From Gudongella sp034006985 (GTDB taxonomy: Bacteria > Bacillota > Clostridia > Tissierellales > Tissierellaceae): 64,000 nucleotides of DNA. The translations under genes were made by a program, and so were the position numbers. The notes under the pieces are model-generated. The model was not told where the DNA came from and did no database searches. It saw only the letters and a list, made by a program, of their open reading frames with translations. Position 1 is the stretch's first letter. Each line of letters starts with the position of its first letter. The stretch lies in assembly GCA_034006985.1 (NCBI GenBank), contig JAVERT010000007.1, forward strand, positions 1 through 64,000. Reading direction: 5' to 3'. Positions 16,401-25,381 of this stretch are shown one piece after another.

Positions 16401-17471
16401 CTATATCTTTCTCTTGTTCTTTTCCTTTAGTTGATATACAAGTGCTAGTATTTCTGCTACTGCTTTATATAATTCGATTGGGACATAGTCCCCAATCTCT
16501 GTTTTTTTATATATTGCTCTTGCAAGCTCCTTATTTTCCATAATAGGGATTTTGTTTTCCTTCGCCATTTCTCTTATCTTAGTTGCTAAAAAGTCTGCTC
16601 CTTTAGCAAGGACAATTGGTGCATTATCTTTTTTTTGGTCGTATCTGATTGCTATTGCTAAATGTGTAGGATTTGTTACTATAACATCAGCTTGAGGTAT
16701 TGCAGACATCATTCTACTCATTGCAATCTCTCTCTGTTTTTGTTGTCTTGCCTGTTTTATTTGTGGGTTTCCTTCCATTTCCTTATACTCATCTTTAACT
16801 TCTTGCTTTGTCATTTTAAGATTATTTCTAAATTCTCTTCTTTGAAACACATAGTCTATAACTGCTAATCCCAGCATGATAATCCCAATATTAAATACTA
16901 AATCTTTGACAAATAGTATTAGAAAAAAGAAAAGTTTTTCTGTCCCTATGGATCCTGCATTTAATATTTGTGATACTGATTTAGAAAGTGTGTTATATGT
17001 AAGATAAAATACTAAAATTAATTTTGCTAAATTCTTTACAAGTGTAAATATTGATTTTTTAGAAAAGATATTTTTAAAACCTTCTATAGGGTTTATTCTC
17101 TTTATATCTGGTTTTATGGGATGAGTTGTAAATATAAATCCAGTCTGGGCTACATTCACAATTATTCCTAGAACTACAGCAATAACTAAATACGGAAGAA
17201 GCATTACAAATAAGTCCATAATTCTCTCTCCCATTACTCTTCTTGCATTTCCAGAATTAATCTCCATTCCAAAGTTAAGAGTTAAAGATTTTCTAAGAAA
17301 TCCTGTTGCATTATTTATAAGGAGCTGCCCCATAAAAACTGCTGCCATTGCAAATACCATTAATGATATAGCAGGAGAAAGTTCATTGCTCTTAGCAACC
17401 TGCCCCTTTTTTTTAGCATCCCTTAGCTTTTTGGGGCTTGGCTCTTCAGTTTTTGAATGTTTATCCGACAT
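16401..17471 (-). CDS. flhB: Flagellar export switch protein FlhB
   Basis: Membrane protein of 356 residues controlling the change from rod/hook to filament export. Four membrane spans are followed by a charged linker (RRREFRN and KMTKQEVKDEYKEMEGNPQI) and the self-cleaving NPTH motif in DVIVTNPTHLAIAIRY near residue 266. The N-terminal KTEEPSPKKLRDAKKKGQVA is the family hallmark. FliR and FlhB are separate genes here, not fused. Confidence 0.95.
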   Translation of the reverse strand: MSDKHSKTEEPSPKKLRDAKKKGQVAKSNELSPAISLMVFAMAAVFMGQLLINNATGFLRKSLTLNFGMEINSGNARRVMGERIMDLFVMLLPYLVIAVVLGIIVNVAQTGFIFTTHPIKPDIKRINPIEGFKNIFSKKSIFTLVKNLAKLILVFYLTYNTLSKSVSQILNAGSIGTEKLFFFLILFVKDLVFNIGIIMLGLAVIDYVFQRREFRNNLKMTKQEVKDEYKEMEGNPQIKQARQQKQREIAMSRMMSAIPQADVIVTNPTHLAIAIRYDQKKDNAPIVLAKGADFLATKIREMAKENKIPIMENKELARAIYKKTEIGDYVPIELYKAVAEILALVYQLKEKNKRKI

Positions 17472-17497
17472 ATGGTTAACCCCTTTTAAACCTTAAG

Positions 17498-18250
17498 CTA
17501 AAATAACACCATAACTCCCTCTATATATTTTGGTATGGTTTCGATAATGTTTCCTGCCGAGTTCATTATCCATGATATTGAAACTAAAAATACTAAAAAA
17601 CTTACCATCGATTTCATAGGCATCCCTAACATAAACACATTTATCTGTGGTACTGTTCTTGAAATTAGTCCAAGTACCACATCAGTTATTAATACAGTAA
17701 TTATCATTGGCGCTGCAAGATTTATTGAAAGCTCAAAAACTCTTGAAAATATCACTACTATCGCTTCTGGATTGAATTTTTCAATACTCACAGATCCTAT
17801 TGGCATAAATTCATATGAACGAATAACCATTTCTAAAAGCAGTTGATGCATATCCAACAAAAAAAATATTGCTATTGCTATCCAGTAATAGGTTCTCCCA
17901 TAATTAGATGCTTGTGCTCCCATGGCTGGGTCATAAACTGCACCCATTGAAAAACCAACTTGGAAATCTATTAATTTGCCTGCCATCTCAATTGTAGAAA
18001 ATATCATCTGGGTTACAAAACCTATTGAAAGCCCAAATATTGTTTCCTTTATCGCTAAAAAAGCAAATTCTGAAATTCCTCCAACAATTGCCATATCTGG
18101 CAGTGCCATATATATAAATATTGTAACTACACCTGAGATTGCTACTTTAAGAATATTTGGAATTCCTCTGAAGGAATAACCTGGACTTGTGACCATAAAT
18201 GCTGTTATTCTCATCATTATTAAAATCAATTTTTGTATCTGAATTATCAT
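17498..18250 (-). CDS. fliR: Flagellar export protein FliR
   Basis: Membrane component of the type III export gate, 250 residues, mostly hydrophobic with about six spans. Family features include RITAFMVTSPGYSFRGIPNI near residue 15, QVGFSMGAVYDPAMGAQAS near 97 and LGLISRTVPQINVFMLGMP near 195. It assembles with FliP and FliQ into the core pore. The start lies 8 bases after the fliQ stop. Confidence 0.93.
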   Translation of the reverse strand: MIIQIQKLILIMMRITAFMVTSPGYSFRGIPNILKVAISGVVTIFIYMALPDMAIVGGISEFAFLAIKETIFGLSIGFVTQMIFSTIEMAGKLIDFQVGFSMGAVYDPAMGAQASNYGRTYYWIAIAIFFLLDMHQLLLEMVIRSYEFMPIGSVSIEKFNPEAIVVIFSRVFELSINLAAPMIITVLITDVVLGLISRTVPQINVFMLGMPMKSMVSFLVFLVSISWIMNSAGNIIETIPKYIEGVMVLF

Positions 18251-18258
18251 ATGGCCAC

Positions 18259-18525
18259 CTATGTTATGCTGCCAATCAGCTTAAACATGCTTTCTGCAAG
18301 ACTAGTTAACTGATTTAGCATAAAATTACCGAATATTATCAAAGCTAGCATTACTGCTATAAGCTTTGGAACAAAACTCAAAGTCTGTTCTTGAACTTGT
18401 GTAACAGCTTGCAATAAGCTAATAACAAGCCCTACTATCATAGATGTTAAAAGTACTGGCATTGCTACTACAATTATTGTAAGAAATCCATTTCGTAATA
18501 CATCTAATACCATCGTTTGAGTCAT
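18259..18525 (-). CDS. fliQ: Flagellar export protein FliQ
   Basis: An 88-residue protein with two membrane spans, the standard FliQ size. The pattern LRNGFLTIIVVAMPVLLTSM then GLVISLLQAVTQVQEQTLSF is diagnostic. It forms part of the FliPQR core of the export gate. It is flanked by fliP and fliR at 12-bp and 8-bp spacing. Confidence 0.93.
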   Translation of the reverse strand: MTQTMVLDVLRNGFLTIIVVAMPVLLTSMIVGLVISLLQAVTQVQEQTLSFVPKLIAVMLALIIFGNFMLNQLTSLAESMFKLIGSIT

Positions 18526-18537
18526 ATTTTCCCCCTC

Positions 18538-19287
18538 CTATGTAAAGCTCTGAAGCAGAGACTCTACTGTAAGATACCAGCCATCTACAAGTACAAACAA
18601 CAGTACTTTGAATGGAAGAGATATCATAACGGGCGGCAACATAAACATTCCCATAGACATAAGTATGCTTGATACTACCATATCTATTACAAGAAATGGA
18701 ATAAATATTATAAAGCCTATACTAAAAGCTGTTTTAAGTTCACTTAAGGCAAATGCGGGTACCACAGTTGTAAGTCCAAGTTCCATTGGATCTTCAACAT
18801 TTTCAGTGTTTGAAGCTCTAAGAAATAAAGCTAAATCCTTTTCTCTAGTTTGTTTTAGCATAAATCCTTTTAGCTCATCCGCTGCTATATCAAATGCTTC
18901 ATCTTGTGGTATCTCTTCTGCAACAAATGGATTCCAAGCTTCATCAATAATCACAGTGTATACAGGCTGCATAATAAACAAAGTCAAGAATAAAGCTATT
19001 CCTATAAGAACTGCATTTGGAGGAGTTTGCTGAGTTCCCAAAGCATTTCTTAAAAACGATAAAACAATTATAATCCTCGTAAATGATGTTGTAAGAATTA
19101 AAAAAGATGGTGCAAGCGTAAGGATTGTTAGGAATATAAGTAGCCTTACCGTATCTACAGTCGCAGTTGATGTTTCTTCATTCCCAAACTGTAGCCCTGT
19201 AATTCCTCCTATAGCATATGCTGGATTAGAGATAGTTGAAACTAATAGGATTAGTGCAATAAACACTAAAGTTTGCTTTTTAGTCAC
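18538..19287 (-). CDS. fliP: Flagellar export protein FliP
   Basis: Export-gate core protein with a cleavable N-terminal signal sequence (ending ISNPAYA). Family motifs: LTLAPSFLILTTSFTRIIIV near residue 48, LRNALGTQQTPPNAVLIGIA near 71 and FALSELKTAFSIGFIIFIPF near 179. An ATG at 19317 opens the frame, but it lies inside fliO. A GTG at 19287 follows AGAGGGGAAAGC at good spacing and gives a 249-residue protein beginning directly at the signal sequence, so that start is preferred. Confidence 0.92.
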   Translation of the reverse strand: MTKKQTLVFIALILLVSTISNPAYAIGGITGLQFGNEETSTATVDTVRLLIFLTILTLAPSFLILTTSFTRIIIVLSFLRNALGTQQTPPNAVLIGIALFLTLFIMQPVYTVIIDEAWNPFVAEEIPQDEAFDIAADELKGFMLKQTREKDLALFLRASNTENVEDPMELGLTTVVPAFALSELKTAFSIGFIIFIPFLVIDMVVSSILMSMGMFMLPPVMISLPFKVLLFVLVDGWYLTVESLLQSFT

Positions 19288-19630
19288 GCTTTCCCCTCTT
19301 TTCCATATAAATCTCATACTTCTCCTTTAACCCTATAAACTTATCCTCTTGGTCTGCTTTTAGGAGTATTTCGTCTACTTCTTCTTTTCCAAGCTCTTTT
19401 AATATACTATTTTCTTTTTCACTAAAGCTCATCAAGTAATATGAATTGATTATCTTAACAACTGCCAAAGAAGAGTTATTTGAAATAGGGGTCTTTTCTA
19501 TTATCTTAACTACCTTTCCCTTCATCTGGAAATTACGATTAATCAATTTTAATGAAATATTCGCTAGTATTATTACTATAATAAGTACTACTATTGTTTG
19601 AAACATAGTCATAAAACTTGAAAAATCCAT
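19280..19630 (-). CDS. fliO: Flagellar biosynthesis protein FliO
   Basis: A 116-residue protein with one N-terminal membrane span (about 8-26) and a short basic cytoplasmic domain containing VKIIEKTPISNNSSLAVVKI, the typical FliO/FliZ beta-strand region. FliO assists assembly of the FliP ring. Similarity is weak by eye, as is usual for this family; the assignment leans on its place between fliL and fliP. Its last codons overlap the GTG start of fliP. Confidence 0.82.
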   Translation of the reverse strand: MDFSSFMTMFQTIVVLIIVIILANISLKLINRNFQMKGKVVKIIEKTPISNNSSLAVVKIINSYYLMSFSEKENSILKELGKEEVDEILLKADQEDKFIGLKEKYEIYMEKRGKRD

Positions 19631-19644
19631 CTTTTACCCCATCT

Positions 19645-20127
19645 CTACTTTACTATAATATCTGTTATATATACCTCTTTGATTAAGTCCTGTCCTAAAT
19701 TATGATTTATGCTTTCCATTATTTTTAGTTTAACATTTATCATCGTTTCTTCTTCAAGCGCGTTTTCTATTGTTACATCTCTTAAGCTCGAAATTATTAA
19801 ATCTCTGATTAAACTAATATTTGATTGAATCTTTTCCGTCTGTTTTTCATCTGTATACATCAAAGCCATGTTGATTCTAAGATATTCTTTTGAATCCCCA
19901 TAATCTGAATTTAGGTTGACCAGAAACTCGTCTAATGTAACTGTGTATTCTTTTTCTTCAGATTCAAACTTACTAAATATCTCCGTTATCGATTTGTTTA
20001 CAACTTTCGAATAAATAAAAATACCAGTAGTAGTAAGCAGAATTACTATTACTAAAATTATTGGTATTATAATCTTTTTACTCATTCTTTTCTTAGAATT
20101 TGTTTCTTCTGCAGTTGATTTTTCCAC
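19645..20127 (-). CDS. fliL: Flagellar basal body-associated protein FliL
   Basis: Stator-associated protein of 160 residues: one membrane span near residues 19-40, then an extracytoplasmic domain with YTVTLDEFLVNLNSDYGDSK, EYLRINMALMYTDEKQTEKI and the conserved IRDLIISSLRDVTIEN. The start is GTG overlapping the motB stop (TAGTG), with GAAGGTG upstream. FliL surrounds stators and raises torque or stator stability in several bacteria. Confidence 0.9.
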   Translation of the reverse strand: MEKSTAEETNSKKRMSKKIIIPIILVIVILLTTTGIFIYSKVVNKSITEIFSKFESEEKEYTVTLDEFLVNLNSDYGDSKEYLRINMALMYTDEKQTEKIQSNISLIRDLIISSLRDVTIENALEEETMINVKLKIMESINHNLGQDLIKEVYITDIIVK

Positions 20128-20885
20128 TATGAATCACCTTCTTTATCAAATACTATAAGTAAATTAACTCTTCTATTTTTTCTTCTGTTATCTGGGCTAT
20201 CATTCGGTTCAATTGGGGCGTATTCTCCATAGCCTCTAGCTGAAAGCCTTGTTGGATCAACGTTTTGAACCTCATTTAAATATCTTAGTACTGCAACAGC
20301 TCTAGCTGCTGATAGCTCCCAGTTACTTGGGTATTGATAGTTGTTTAAAGGGACATTATCAGTATGTCCTTCTACCACAATATCATTCTCAAAGTCGTTT
20401 AATAATCCTTCAAGTTTCTCCAATAACTCTACACCACTATCTTTAAGCTTAGCACTGCCTGATTCAAATAATATTGCATCTTTAATCTCAACAGTTACTC
20501 CACTTCTTTTCATCATAACCCCAACTTTTGCATCAATACCTGACTCTATAAGGTAGCCGTTGACCTTGTTAAACATCTGTGTTATCTCAGCTGGCAATGG
20601 TTCTACAATACTATCAACTGGCATATCATCATCAGTAAAAGCTTCTTCATCTATTGGTAATGTAATATCTTCCGCACCTCCATCTAGAATATCATCCCTA
20701 CCCTCTCCTGTAAGAGCTATTTGTAGGTATTCTGTTATATTCCTAAACTTTTCAGCATCAACTGTAGATATAGAATATAAAAGTATAAAAAATGTTAAAA
20801 GAAGTGACATCAAATCCGAATAAGTTACAACCCACGATGCCGCTCCTCCTGCTTCTTTCTTTTTTCTTTTTCTATTGCTGCTCAT
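20127..20885 (-). CDS. motB: Flagellar motor stator protein MotB
   Basis: Stator subunit of 252 residues. A single N-terminal span holds the ion-carrying aspartate at residue 24 in VVTYSDLMSLLLTFFILLYS. The OmpA-like peptidoglycan-binding domain is in the C-terminal half, with VVEGHTDNVPLNNYQYPSNW and LSAARAVAVLRYLNE, and NRRKNRRVNLLI at the end. The ATG at 20885 is preferred over an upstream TTG because GAGGCGG is then at good spacing. The coupling ion (H+ or Na+) cannot be decided from the sequence. Confidence 0.94.
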   Translation of the reverse strand: MSSNRKRKKKEAGGAASWVVTYSDLMSLLLTFFILLYSISTVDAEKFRNITEYLQIALTGEGRDDILDGGAEDITLPIDEEAFTDDDMPVDSIVEPLPAEITQMFNKVNGYLIESGIDAKVGVMMKRSGVTVEIKDAILFESGSAKLKDSGVELLEKLEGLLNDFENDIVVEGHTDNVPLNNYQYPSNWELSAARAVAVLRYLNEVQNVDPTRLSARGYGEYAPIEPNDSPDNRRKNRRVNLLIVFDKEGDS

Positions 20886-21684
20886 TTGCAACCGCCTCTT
20901 TCGAACTATCCATCGCTTTCTCTCTTTGCTTAAGCTCCTCTGGTGCTAGATATGTAACGAGCTTTTCTTCTATCATCCTTGGATTTGTTCCAGCTTGGAT
21001 TTCTAGAACTCCATCAATTATCATTTCAGCTGTAAATATCTCTGAATTACTTTGTTCGTTCAAATTCGACGCAATTGGTATGAAAATCAAATTTGCCATT
21101 AAGGCACCATAAAACGTAGTTAAAAGTGCAGTAGCCATACCTGCCCCTATGGAGCTTGGATCATCGAGCTTTGCAAGCATTGTTATAAGACCAATAAGTG
21201 TACCTACCATACCAAAAGCTGGTGCTAATTCAGCCCATCTGGTAAATACTTCCTGCCCTGCTGAATGCCTTCTTTCCATAGTTTCTATTTTTAGGTTTAA
21301 AACATTTCTTATCATTTCAGGTTCTACACCATCCATTACCATTTGAAGCCCAATTATAAGATATTCATTTTCCATGCCCTCTAAACGATCTTCCAAGCTT
21401 AGAAGCCCATCTCTTCTAGATTTTTTGGCTAATTCCGAAAACAATTCAACATAGGTATATCTGTTTTGTTCAGGGGTTATAAACAAAATTTTTAAGGTGT
21501 TTGGGATATTTTTTAAAACTTTTATTGGGAAAGCTATGACAAGTGCCATAAACGAGCCTAAAACAGTAATTACCAATCCATCTAAACTTACAAAATTTCT
21601 TACATCTCCTGTTAAACTTATAGACCATAATATTAAAATCATGCCTATAATCAATGCCCCCGACGGTATAAAGTTTTTTTTCAT
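20872..21684 (-). CDS. motA: Flagellar motor stator protein MotA
   Basis: Stator subunit with four membrane spans, 270 residues. Recognisable segments are the first span IPSGALIIGMILILWSISLT, a cytoplasmic loop with SRRDGLLSLEDR near residue 90, and the third-fourth span region WAELAPAFGMVGTLIGLITM near residue 167, which includes the conserved proline. It overlaps motB by 14 bases. Together they form the torque-generating ion channel. Confidence 0.94.
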   Translation of the reverse strand: MKKNFIPSGALIIGMILILWSISLTGDVRNFVSLDGLVITVLGSFMALVIAFPIKVLKNIPNTLKILFITPEQNRYTYVELFSELAKKSRRDGLLSLEDRLEGMENEYLIIGLQMVMDGVEPEMIRNVLNLKIETMERRHSAGQEVFTRWAELAPAFGMVGTLIGLITMLAKLDDPSSIGAGMATALLTTFYGALMANLIFIPIASNLNEQSNSEIFTAEMIIDGVLEIQAGTNPRMIEEKLVTYLAPEELKQREKAMDSSKEAVANEQQ

Positions 21685-21686
21685 TT

Positions 21687-21884
21687 TTATTCCCCCAATG
21701 TTCCTTTAAAAATTCTTCTTTTATAGGATACTATCTTTTCCACTATTTCTTCTCCACTCTCGCATACTCTTAAAGTTTTACCATCTGTTAGAGTTATTAT
21801 TGTATCTGAAAACTCTTCAATTTTATATATTAGATCACAATTCAAAAACATTTTTTCACCATTTAAAGAAGTAATTTGGATCAT
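21687..21884 (-). CDS. flbD: Flagellar protein FlbD
   Basis: A small 65-residue protein of the FlbD family (SwrD in B. subtilis), with MIQITSLNGEKMFLNCDLIY, IEEFSDTIITLTDGKTLRV and EIVEKIVSYKRRI. SwrD raises motor torque in B. subtilis, probably through stators, which fits its position just before motA. An upstream GTG at 21899 opens the frame, but the ATG at 21884 is correctly spaced from GGGTGGT. Confidence 0.88.
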   Translation of the reverse strand: MIQITSLNGEKMFLNCDLIYKIEEFSDTIITLTDGKTLRVCESGEEIVEKIVSYKRRIFKGTLGE

Positions 21885-21957
21885 TAAATTACCACCCACT
21901 ATTAATTTATTTTATAGCTTAGTCAGATAGTTCCCTCTATCCAACTAAGCTGTTTAT

Positions 21958-22776
21958 CTATCTTTTAAGATTAATCAGTTCTTGTAACATTTCATCTGAG
22001 GTGGTAATGCTTCTTGAGTTTGCTGAATATGCTCTACTTGCAATTACCATTTCTGTAAACTCATTTGCAAGGTCAACATTACTCATCTCTAAGAATCCTT
22101 GTCTAATAACTCCAAACCCAGGTTCTCCTGCATTTCCAGCATTTACATCTCCTGAGTTATTTGTCTTAGCGTAGTTGTTATTCCCTCTTTTCTCTAAACC
22201 TTCAGGATTTGTAAAAGTTGCTAAACCTACTACTCCCAAATCTTCAATTTTCCCATCTGTTCCATATACTCCTGTAATCTTTCCTGTTCCATCTATAGTA
22301 AAACTCTGAAGTTGATCATCACCATCTTTATCAGAGATTTTAAGTTCTTTCCCATCCTTATCTAGCACTTTTTGCCCATTTGAATTCACCAGAATACCTT
22401 CTTTATCTCTAAAAAAAACGCCATCTCTGCTATATAAATTTTCCCCATCACCAGATGACTGAATAATGAAAAATCCATTACCCTCTATTGCAAAATCTAA
22501 CTCTCTACTTGTCGATTGAAGTGCTCCATTTCCCATCATCATATCTATTGAGCCTACTTTAACACCTAATCCAATTTGCTTTGGATTTACTCCTCCAAGT
22601 CCATCAGTTACAGGACCTTGAGCACTAGCTATAGTTTGACTTAGCATATCTTGAAATCCTACTCTACTTGACTTAAATGCTGTTGTATTTACATTTGCAA
22701 TATTATTTGCAAGTACGTCCATTTTAGTTTGAAAGCCTTTCATTCCACTTACTCCGGAATACAATGATCTTAACAT
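21958..22776 (-). CDS. flgE: Flagellar hook protein FlgE (short, FlgG-like form)
   Basis: A 272-residue hook/rod-family protein: LYSGVSGMKGFQTKMDVLAN near the start, FAIEGNGFFIIQ near 97 and a C-terminal GFLEMSNVDLANEFTEMVIA then SRAYSANSRSITTSDEM. Its place after flgD and before flbD-motAB is that of the hook gene; B. subtilis FlgE is similarly short. Hook length would be set by FliK (23738-24880). FlgG identity cannot be excluded from sequence alone because the families share both ends. Confidence 0.85.
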   Translation of the reverse strand: MLRSLYSGVSGMKGFQTKMDVLANNIANVNTTAFKSSRVGFQDMLSQTIASAQGPVTDGLGGVNPKQIGLGVKVGSIDMMMGNGALQSTSRELDFAIEGNGFFIIQSSGDGENLYSRDGVFFRDKEGILVNSNGQKVLDKDGKELKISDKDGDDQLQSFTIDGTGKITGVYGTDGKIEDLGVVGLATFTNPEGLEKRGNNNYAKTNNSGDVNAGNAGEPGFGVIRQGFLEMSNVDLANEFTEMVIASRAYSANSRSITTSDEMLQELINLKR

Positions 22777-22825
22777 TAAAAATCTCCTCCTTAAATTTTA
22801 ACCACGTCAATCAGTCGGTGGCAAA

Positions 22826-22851
22826 ATGGCTTCCTTATAAGGTCCAGCCAT
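22826..22851 (-). other. Hairpin in the flgE 5' leader
   Basis: On the minus strand ATGGCT pairs with AGCCAT, enclosing the palindrome CCTTATAAGG with single unpaired bases between. It lies about 50 bases before flgE, in the 83-bp gap after the TIGR02530-type gene. There is no long U tract. It could stabilise or mark processing of a highly translated hook mRNA. Confidence 0.4.
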
Positions 22852-22859
22852 CCATAGTA

Positions 22860-23237
22860 TTATCTTACAATTATGGCACTATCTATATTAGTGACCACAT
22901 CTACTTCTGAACTATCCATTGAAGTTATAATAGTCCTATTTCTTACACTTGCAATAAATGCATAATCTTTATAAAGCATTAAACTTTCTCTTGCACCTTT
23001 TTGCTCTAATTCATCTATCGCTCCCTTTAGCGCATCTAGATCAGATTGTTCAAGGGTAATATTTCTTTCCTGCATTCTTTGTTGTGCGTGAGCTGATACC
23101 TTTATATCAGATTGCCTTGTGATTGTCTCTTGTAATAGACTTTGAAAGTCTGCGTTGTTTTTTGCATTACTCCCACCAGATTTCTTTATATCCTTATTAG
23201 CTGGGATTATCTGTCCTCTATCAATTCTAAAACTCAT
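22860..23237 (-). CDS. Flagellar operon protein of the TIGR02530 type
   Basis: A 125-residue protein found between flgD and flgE in many Firmicutes flagellar operons. The conserved HAQQRMQERNI segment near residue 49 and the C-terminal LMLYKDYAFIASVRNRTIIT fit that family. It starts exactly one codon boundary after the flgD stop, with GAGGTGG as ribosome binding site. Its function is not established; position suggests a role in hook assembly or hook-cap handling. Confidence 0.8.
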   Translation of the reverse strand: MSFRIDRGQIIPANKDIKKSGGSNAKNNADFQSLLQETITRQSDIKVSAHAQQRMQERNITLEQSDLDALKGAIDELEQKGARESLMLYKDYAFIASVRNRTIITSMDSSEVDVVTNIDSAIIVR

Positions 23238-23723
23238 TTATTCCACCTCTTCAGATTCTGTACTAGCTTCTGATTCTATTATTTCTTCTACTTCAGGAAT
23301 AAGCTCTACCTGCTCTTTTTCTGCAACATTTTCTACTTCCATCAAGAGTCCAATTGGATAATCTTTATTATCAATCTGAATATAAACCTCAGAATTATAA
23401 AATTTAACCTTTTCAACTACTCCCTCGATATTCTTTTCTGGACTGTATACTGTTACCTGTTTTCCTATTAAACTTACTTGATTTAGCATCTTAAGTTGAT
23501 TTATTCCATTTGCCATCGATGTCATTTGATCAAGCGTAGTAAACTGAGCTAATTGTGTAAGATAATCAGTTTTGCTTCCACTACTACTTGAATCTCCACT
23601 CATAGGATTTTGATTCTGGATTTCAGCTGCCATTATTTTCAAAAAATCTTGAACTGATAATGAACTATTATCCGTTTTTGTCGATTCTGTATTTTGAATT
23701 CCTGAATATCCGTTTATTTCCAT
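23238..23723 (-). CDS. flgD: Flagellar hook-capping protein FlgD
   Basis: Hook assembly scaffold, 161 residues, short like other Firmicutes FlgD. The N-terminal domain has LSVQDFLKIMAAEIQNQNPM and YLTQLAQFTTLDQM, the conserved FlgD core. The C-terminal part is acidic with repeated glutamates. It is exported and caps the growing hook. It follows fliK at 14 bp, as in Bacillus. Confidence 0.92.
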   Translation of the reverse strand: MEINGYSGIQNTESTKTDNSSLSVQDFLKIMAAEIQNQNPMSGDSSSSGSKTDYLTQLAQFTTLDQMTSMANGINQLKMLNQVSLIGKQVTVYSPEKNIEGVVEKVKFYNSEVYIQIDNKDYPIGLLMEVENVAEKEQVELIPEVEEIIESEASTESEEVE

Positions 23724-23737
23724 ATCTCTTCTCCTAT

Positions 23738-24880
23738 CTAAGCTAGTATGCTTACTCCTTTATCAAAAGTAAAGCTTTCTATCCCATTGAATTTTTTGTA
23801 TTCATTCTTAAATATATTACTCATTCTATTTTCTTGTTGTCTTTTCCCTTGCTGATTAAAATTCCCCTGATGATTCATATTCATTTCGAGATTTACACCC
23901 TGATTCTTAACTTCAATATTAATTTTATCAATTACTAAATTTTGTTTTGCCAAACTCTGATTGAGTTCAGATAGCTTATTTGTAAACAAATCCCTAACTT
24001 GGTTATTCTCAACTATAATACTTGCTGTTAATTTACCATTTTCCATTTTAAGTCCTATGTCTACTTTGCCTAAATTTTCAGGTTGAAGACTAATCTTCAT
24101 CCTAGTTGTTTCTCCCTCAGTTGTTGTTTCAAAAAGTTTAATCATTGCATCTTGGACTTTTGAAATATTATCCTGCGAGCTTTTAACTATTGGAGCTTCT
24201 ACTTCTACTTTTAATGGATTCTCCACTTTAACCTGACTGAAAAATGCTTTATTATCCTGTTTCTCTACCTCTGAGCTAGCTCTTAAACTAGGTTTTAATT
24301 CGGTTTCTAAAGATTTTCCTGTCGATTTCCCTAAAAGAATTATTCCTTCAGTTTTTTCAGCTTCAGTTTTTGGAATATAATCAATTCCTTTATACTCAAA
24401 TGTAAATGTTTTAGTTGCTTTACTACTTTCTTTTACTTCTAGATTTTGACTTAATAGCTCCTTAGTTTTATCAGTAACTCCCGTTTCAGTAGCAATTTCA
24501 TTGGTCATAGCTTTAGTAAATAAATCTTCCGAAGTTACCTCTTTAGCTATTCCTTCTAAGCTATTCGCATCTACTTGTACTTTGTTTTCTGAATTTTGAA
24601 CCGAGCTTTCTACTGGAGCTTTTAAACTTGAAAAATCAGCTACACTCGTTTCTGAAATTGATTTATTTACTGGAATTGGAGTATTTTCTGTCATAAATGC
24701 CAAAATCGGTATTCCCAATGTTTCTGGTGCTTCAGTTTCCTTCTTCTGTTCAGAATTCTCCTCTTTTGGGATTATAGATTTTAAAATGCTTTCAAAGACT
24801 CCTGCTATAGCTTCCTTTTTCCCTGAACTATTCTCTGATGTGATAATTTTTTGTTGCGATGATACAGTCATCATTTCCAT
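23738..24880 (-). CDS. fliK: Flagellar hook-length control protein FliK
   Basis: A 380-residue exported ruler protein. The N-terminal two-thirds is low-complexity and rich in E, K, S and T; the C-terminal domain contains the conserved SLQPENLGKVDIGLKMENGK and LTASIIVENNQVRDLF near residue 285, followed by a glutamine/asparagine-rich tail. FliK measures the hook and triggers the FlhB specificity switch. The frame opens at a GTG fused to the AGGAGG site; the ATG at 24880, eight bases after it, is the sensible start. Confidence 0.88.
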   Translation of the reverse strand: MEMMTVSSQQKIITSENSSGKKEAIAGVFESILKSIIPKEENSEQKKETEAPETLGIPILAFMTENTPIPVNKSISETSVADFSSLKAPVESSVQNSENKVQVDANSLEGIAKEVTSEDLFTKAMTNEIATETGVTDKTKELLSQNLEVKESSKATKTFTFEYKGIDYIPKTEAEKTEGIILLGKSTGKSLETELKPSLRASSEVEKQDNKAFFSQVKVENPLKVEVEAPIVKSSQDNISKVQDAMIKLFETTTEGETTRMKISLQPENLGKVDIGLKMENGKLTASIIVENNQVRDLFTNKLSELNQSLAKQNLVIDKINIEVKNQGVNLEMNMNHQGNFNQQGKRQQENRMSNIFKNEYKKFNGIESFTFDKGVSILA

Positions 24881-24923
24881 CTGTTTCACCTCCTTTCAAG
24901 TTTTAGTATCTATAGTTCTATTT

Positions 24924-25358
24924 CTATAAACCTCTCCTTGCGTACTTTAAAGTTGTTATCTCATCTAAATCTTTTTGCTCAATTGTTTTAAGATGAGATT
25001 GAAATTTACTAAAATCTTTTTCTTTAAGCTTTTCCATTATTTTTCTGTCTTTCTGGGCGTTTACAAGCTCATCCCTTGCAAGTTCAAGCTCTTTTGACAG
25101 TTCAGCCAGATGCTTTTCTTTATTTGATATATTATCTGCAAGATTTTGCCTATATAACTGTTCTCTAACCATTTCATCAATGCATTTACAAGAACCAGTC
25201 TTTTTCTTAACCAGATTGTACTCCTCTATTAAGCTCCTTAGCTCTTCTTGTTTTGATAATAATTGATTTTGTTTAGTAGAAAATTTTTCTATAAAGTTCT
25301 TTTCTACTCCTTCTCGATATTCAAGAACTTTGCCCATTGAAAAATTGTACGAACTCAA
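24924..25358 (-). CDS. fliJ: Flagellar export protein FliJ
   Basis: A 144-residue, largely helical coiled-coil protein: charged heptads through most of its length, opening with FSMGKVLEYREGVEKN as in Firmicutes FliJ. FliJ is the stalk of the FliI ATPase ring and links it to FlhA. The start is TTG with AGGAGG seven bases upstream. It sits 23 bases after fliI in canonical order. Confidence 0.85.
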   Translation of the reverse strand: MSSYNFSMGKVLEYREGVEKNFIEKFSTKQNQLLSKQEELRSLIEEYNLVKKKTGSCKCIDEMVREQLYRQNLADNISNKEKHLAELSKELELARDELVNAQKDRKIMEKLKEKDFSKFQSHLKTIEQKDLDEITTLKYARRGL

Positions 25359-25381
25359 TTATATTCCTCCTTTTGCTGTTC

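Noticed and set aside
22777..22859. Possible third c-di-GMP riboswitch before flgE
   Set aside because: The GGC and GCC words looked promising, but the invariant ACGCAAAGC block, the GAAA tetraloop hairpin and the P3 arm are all missing.
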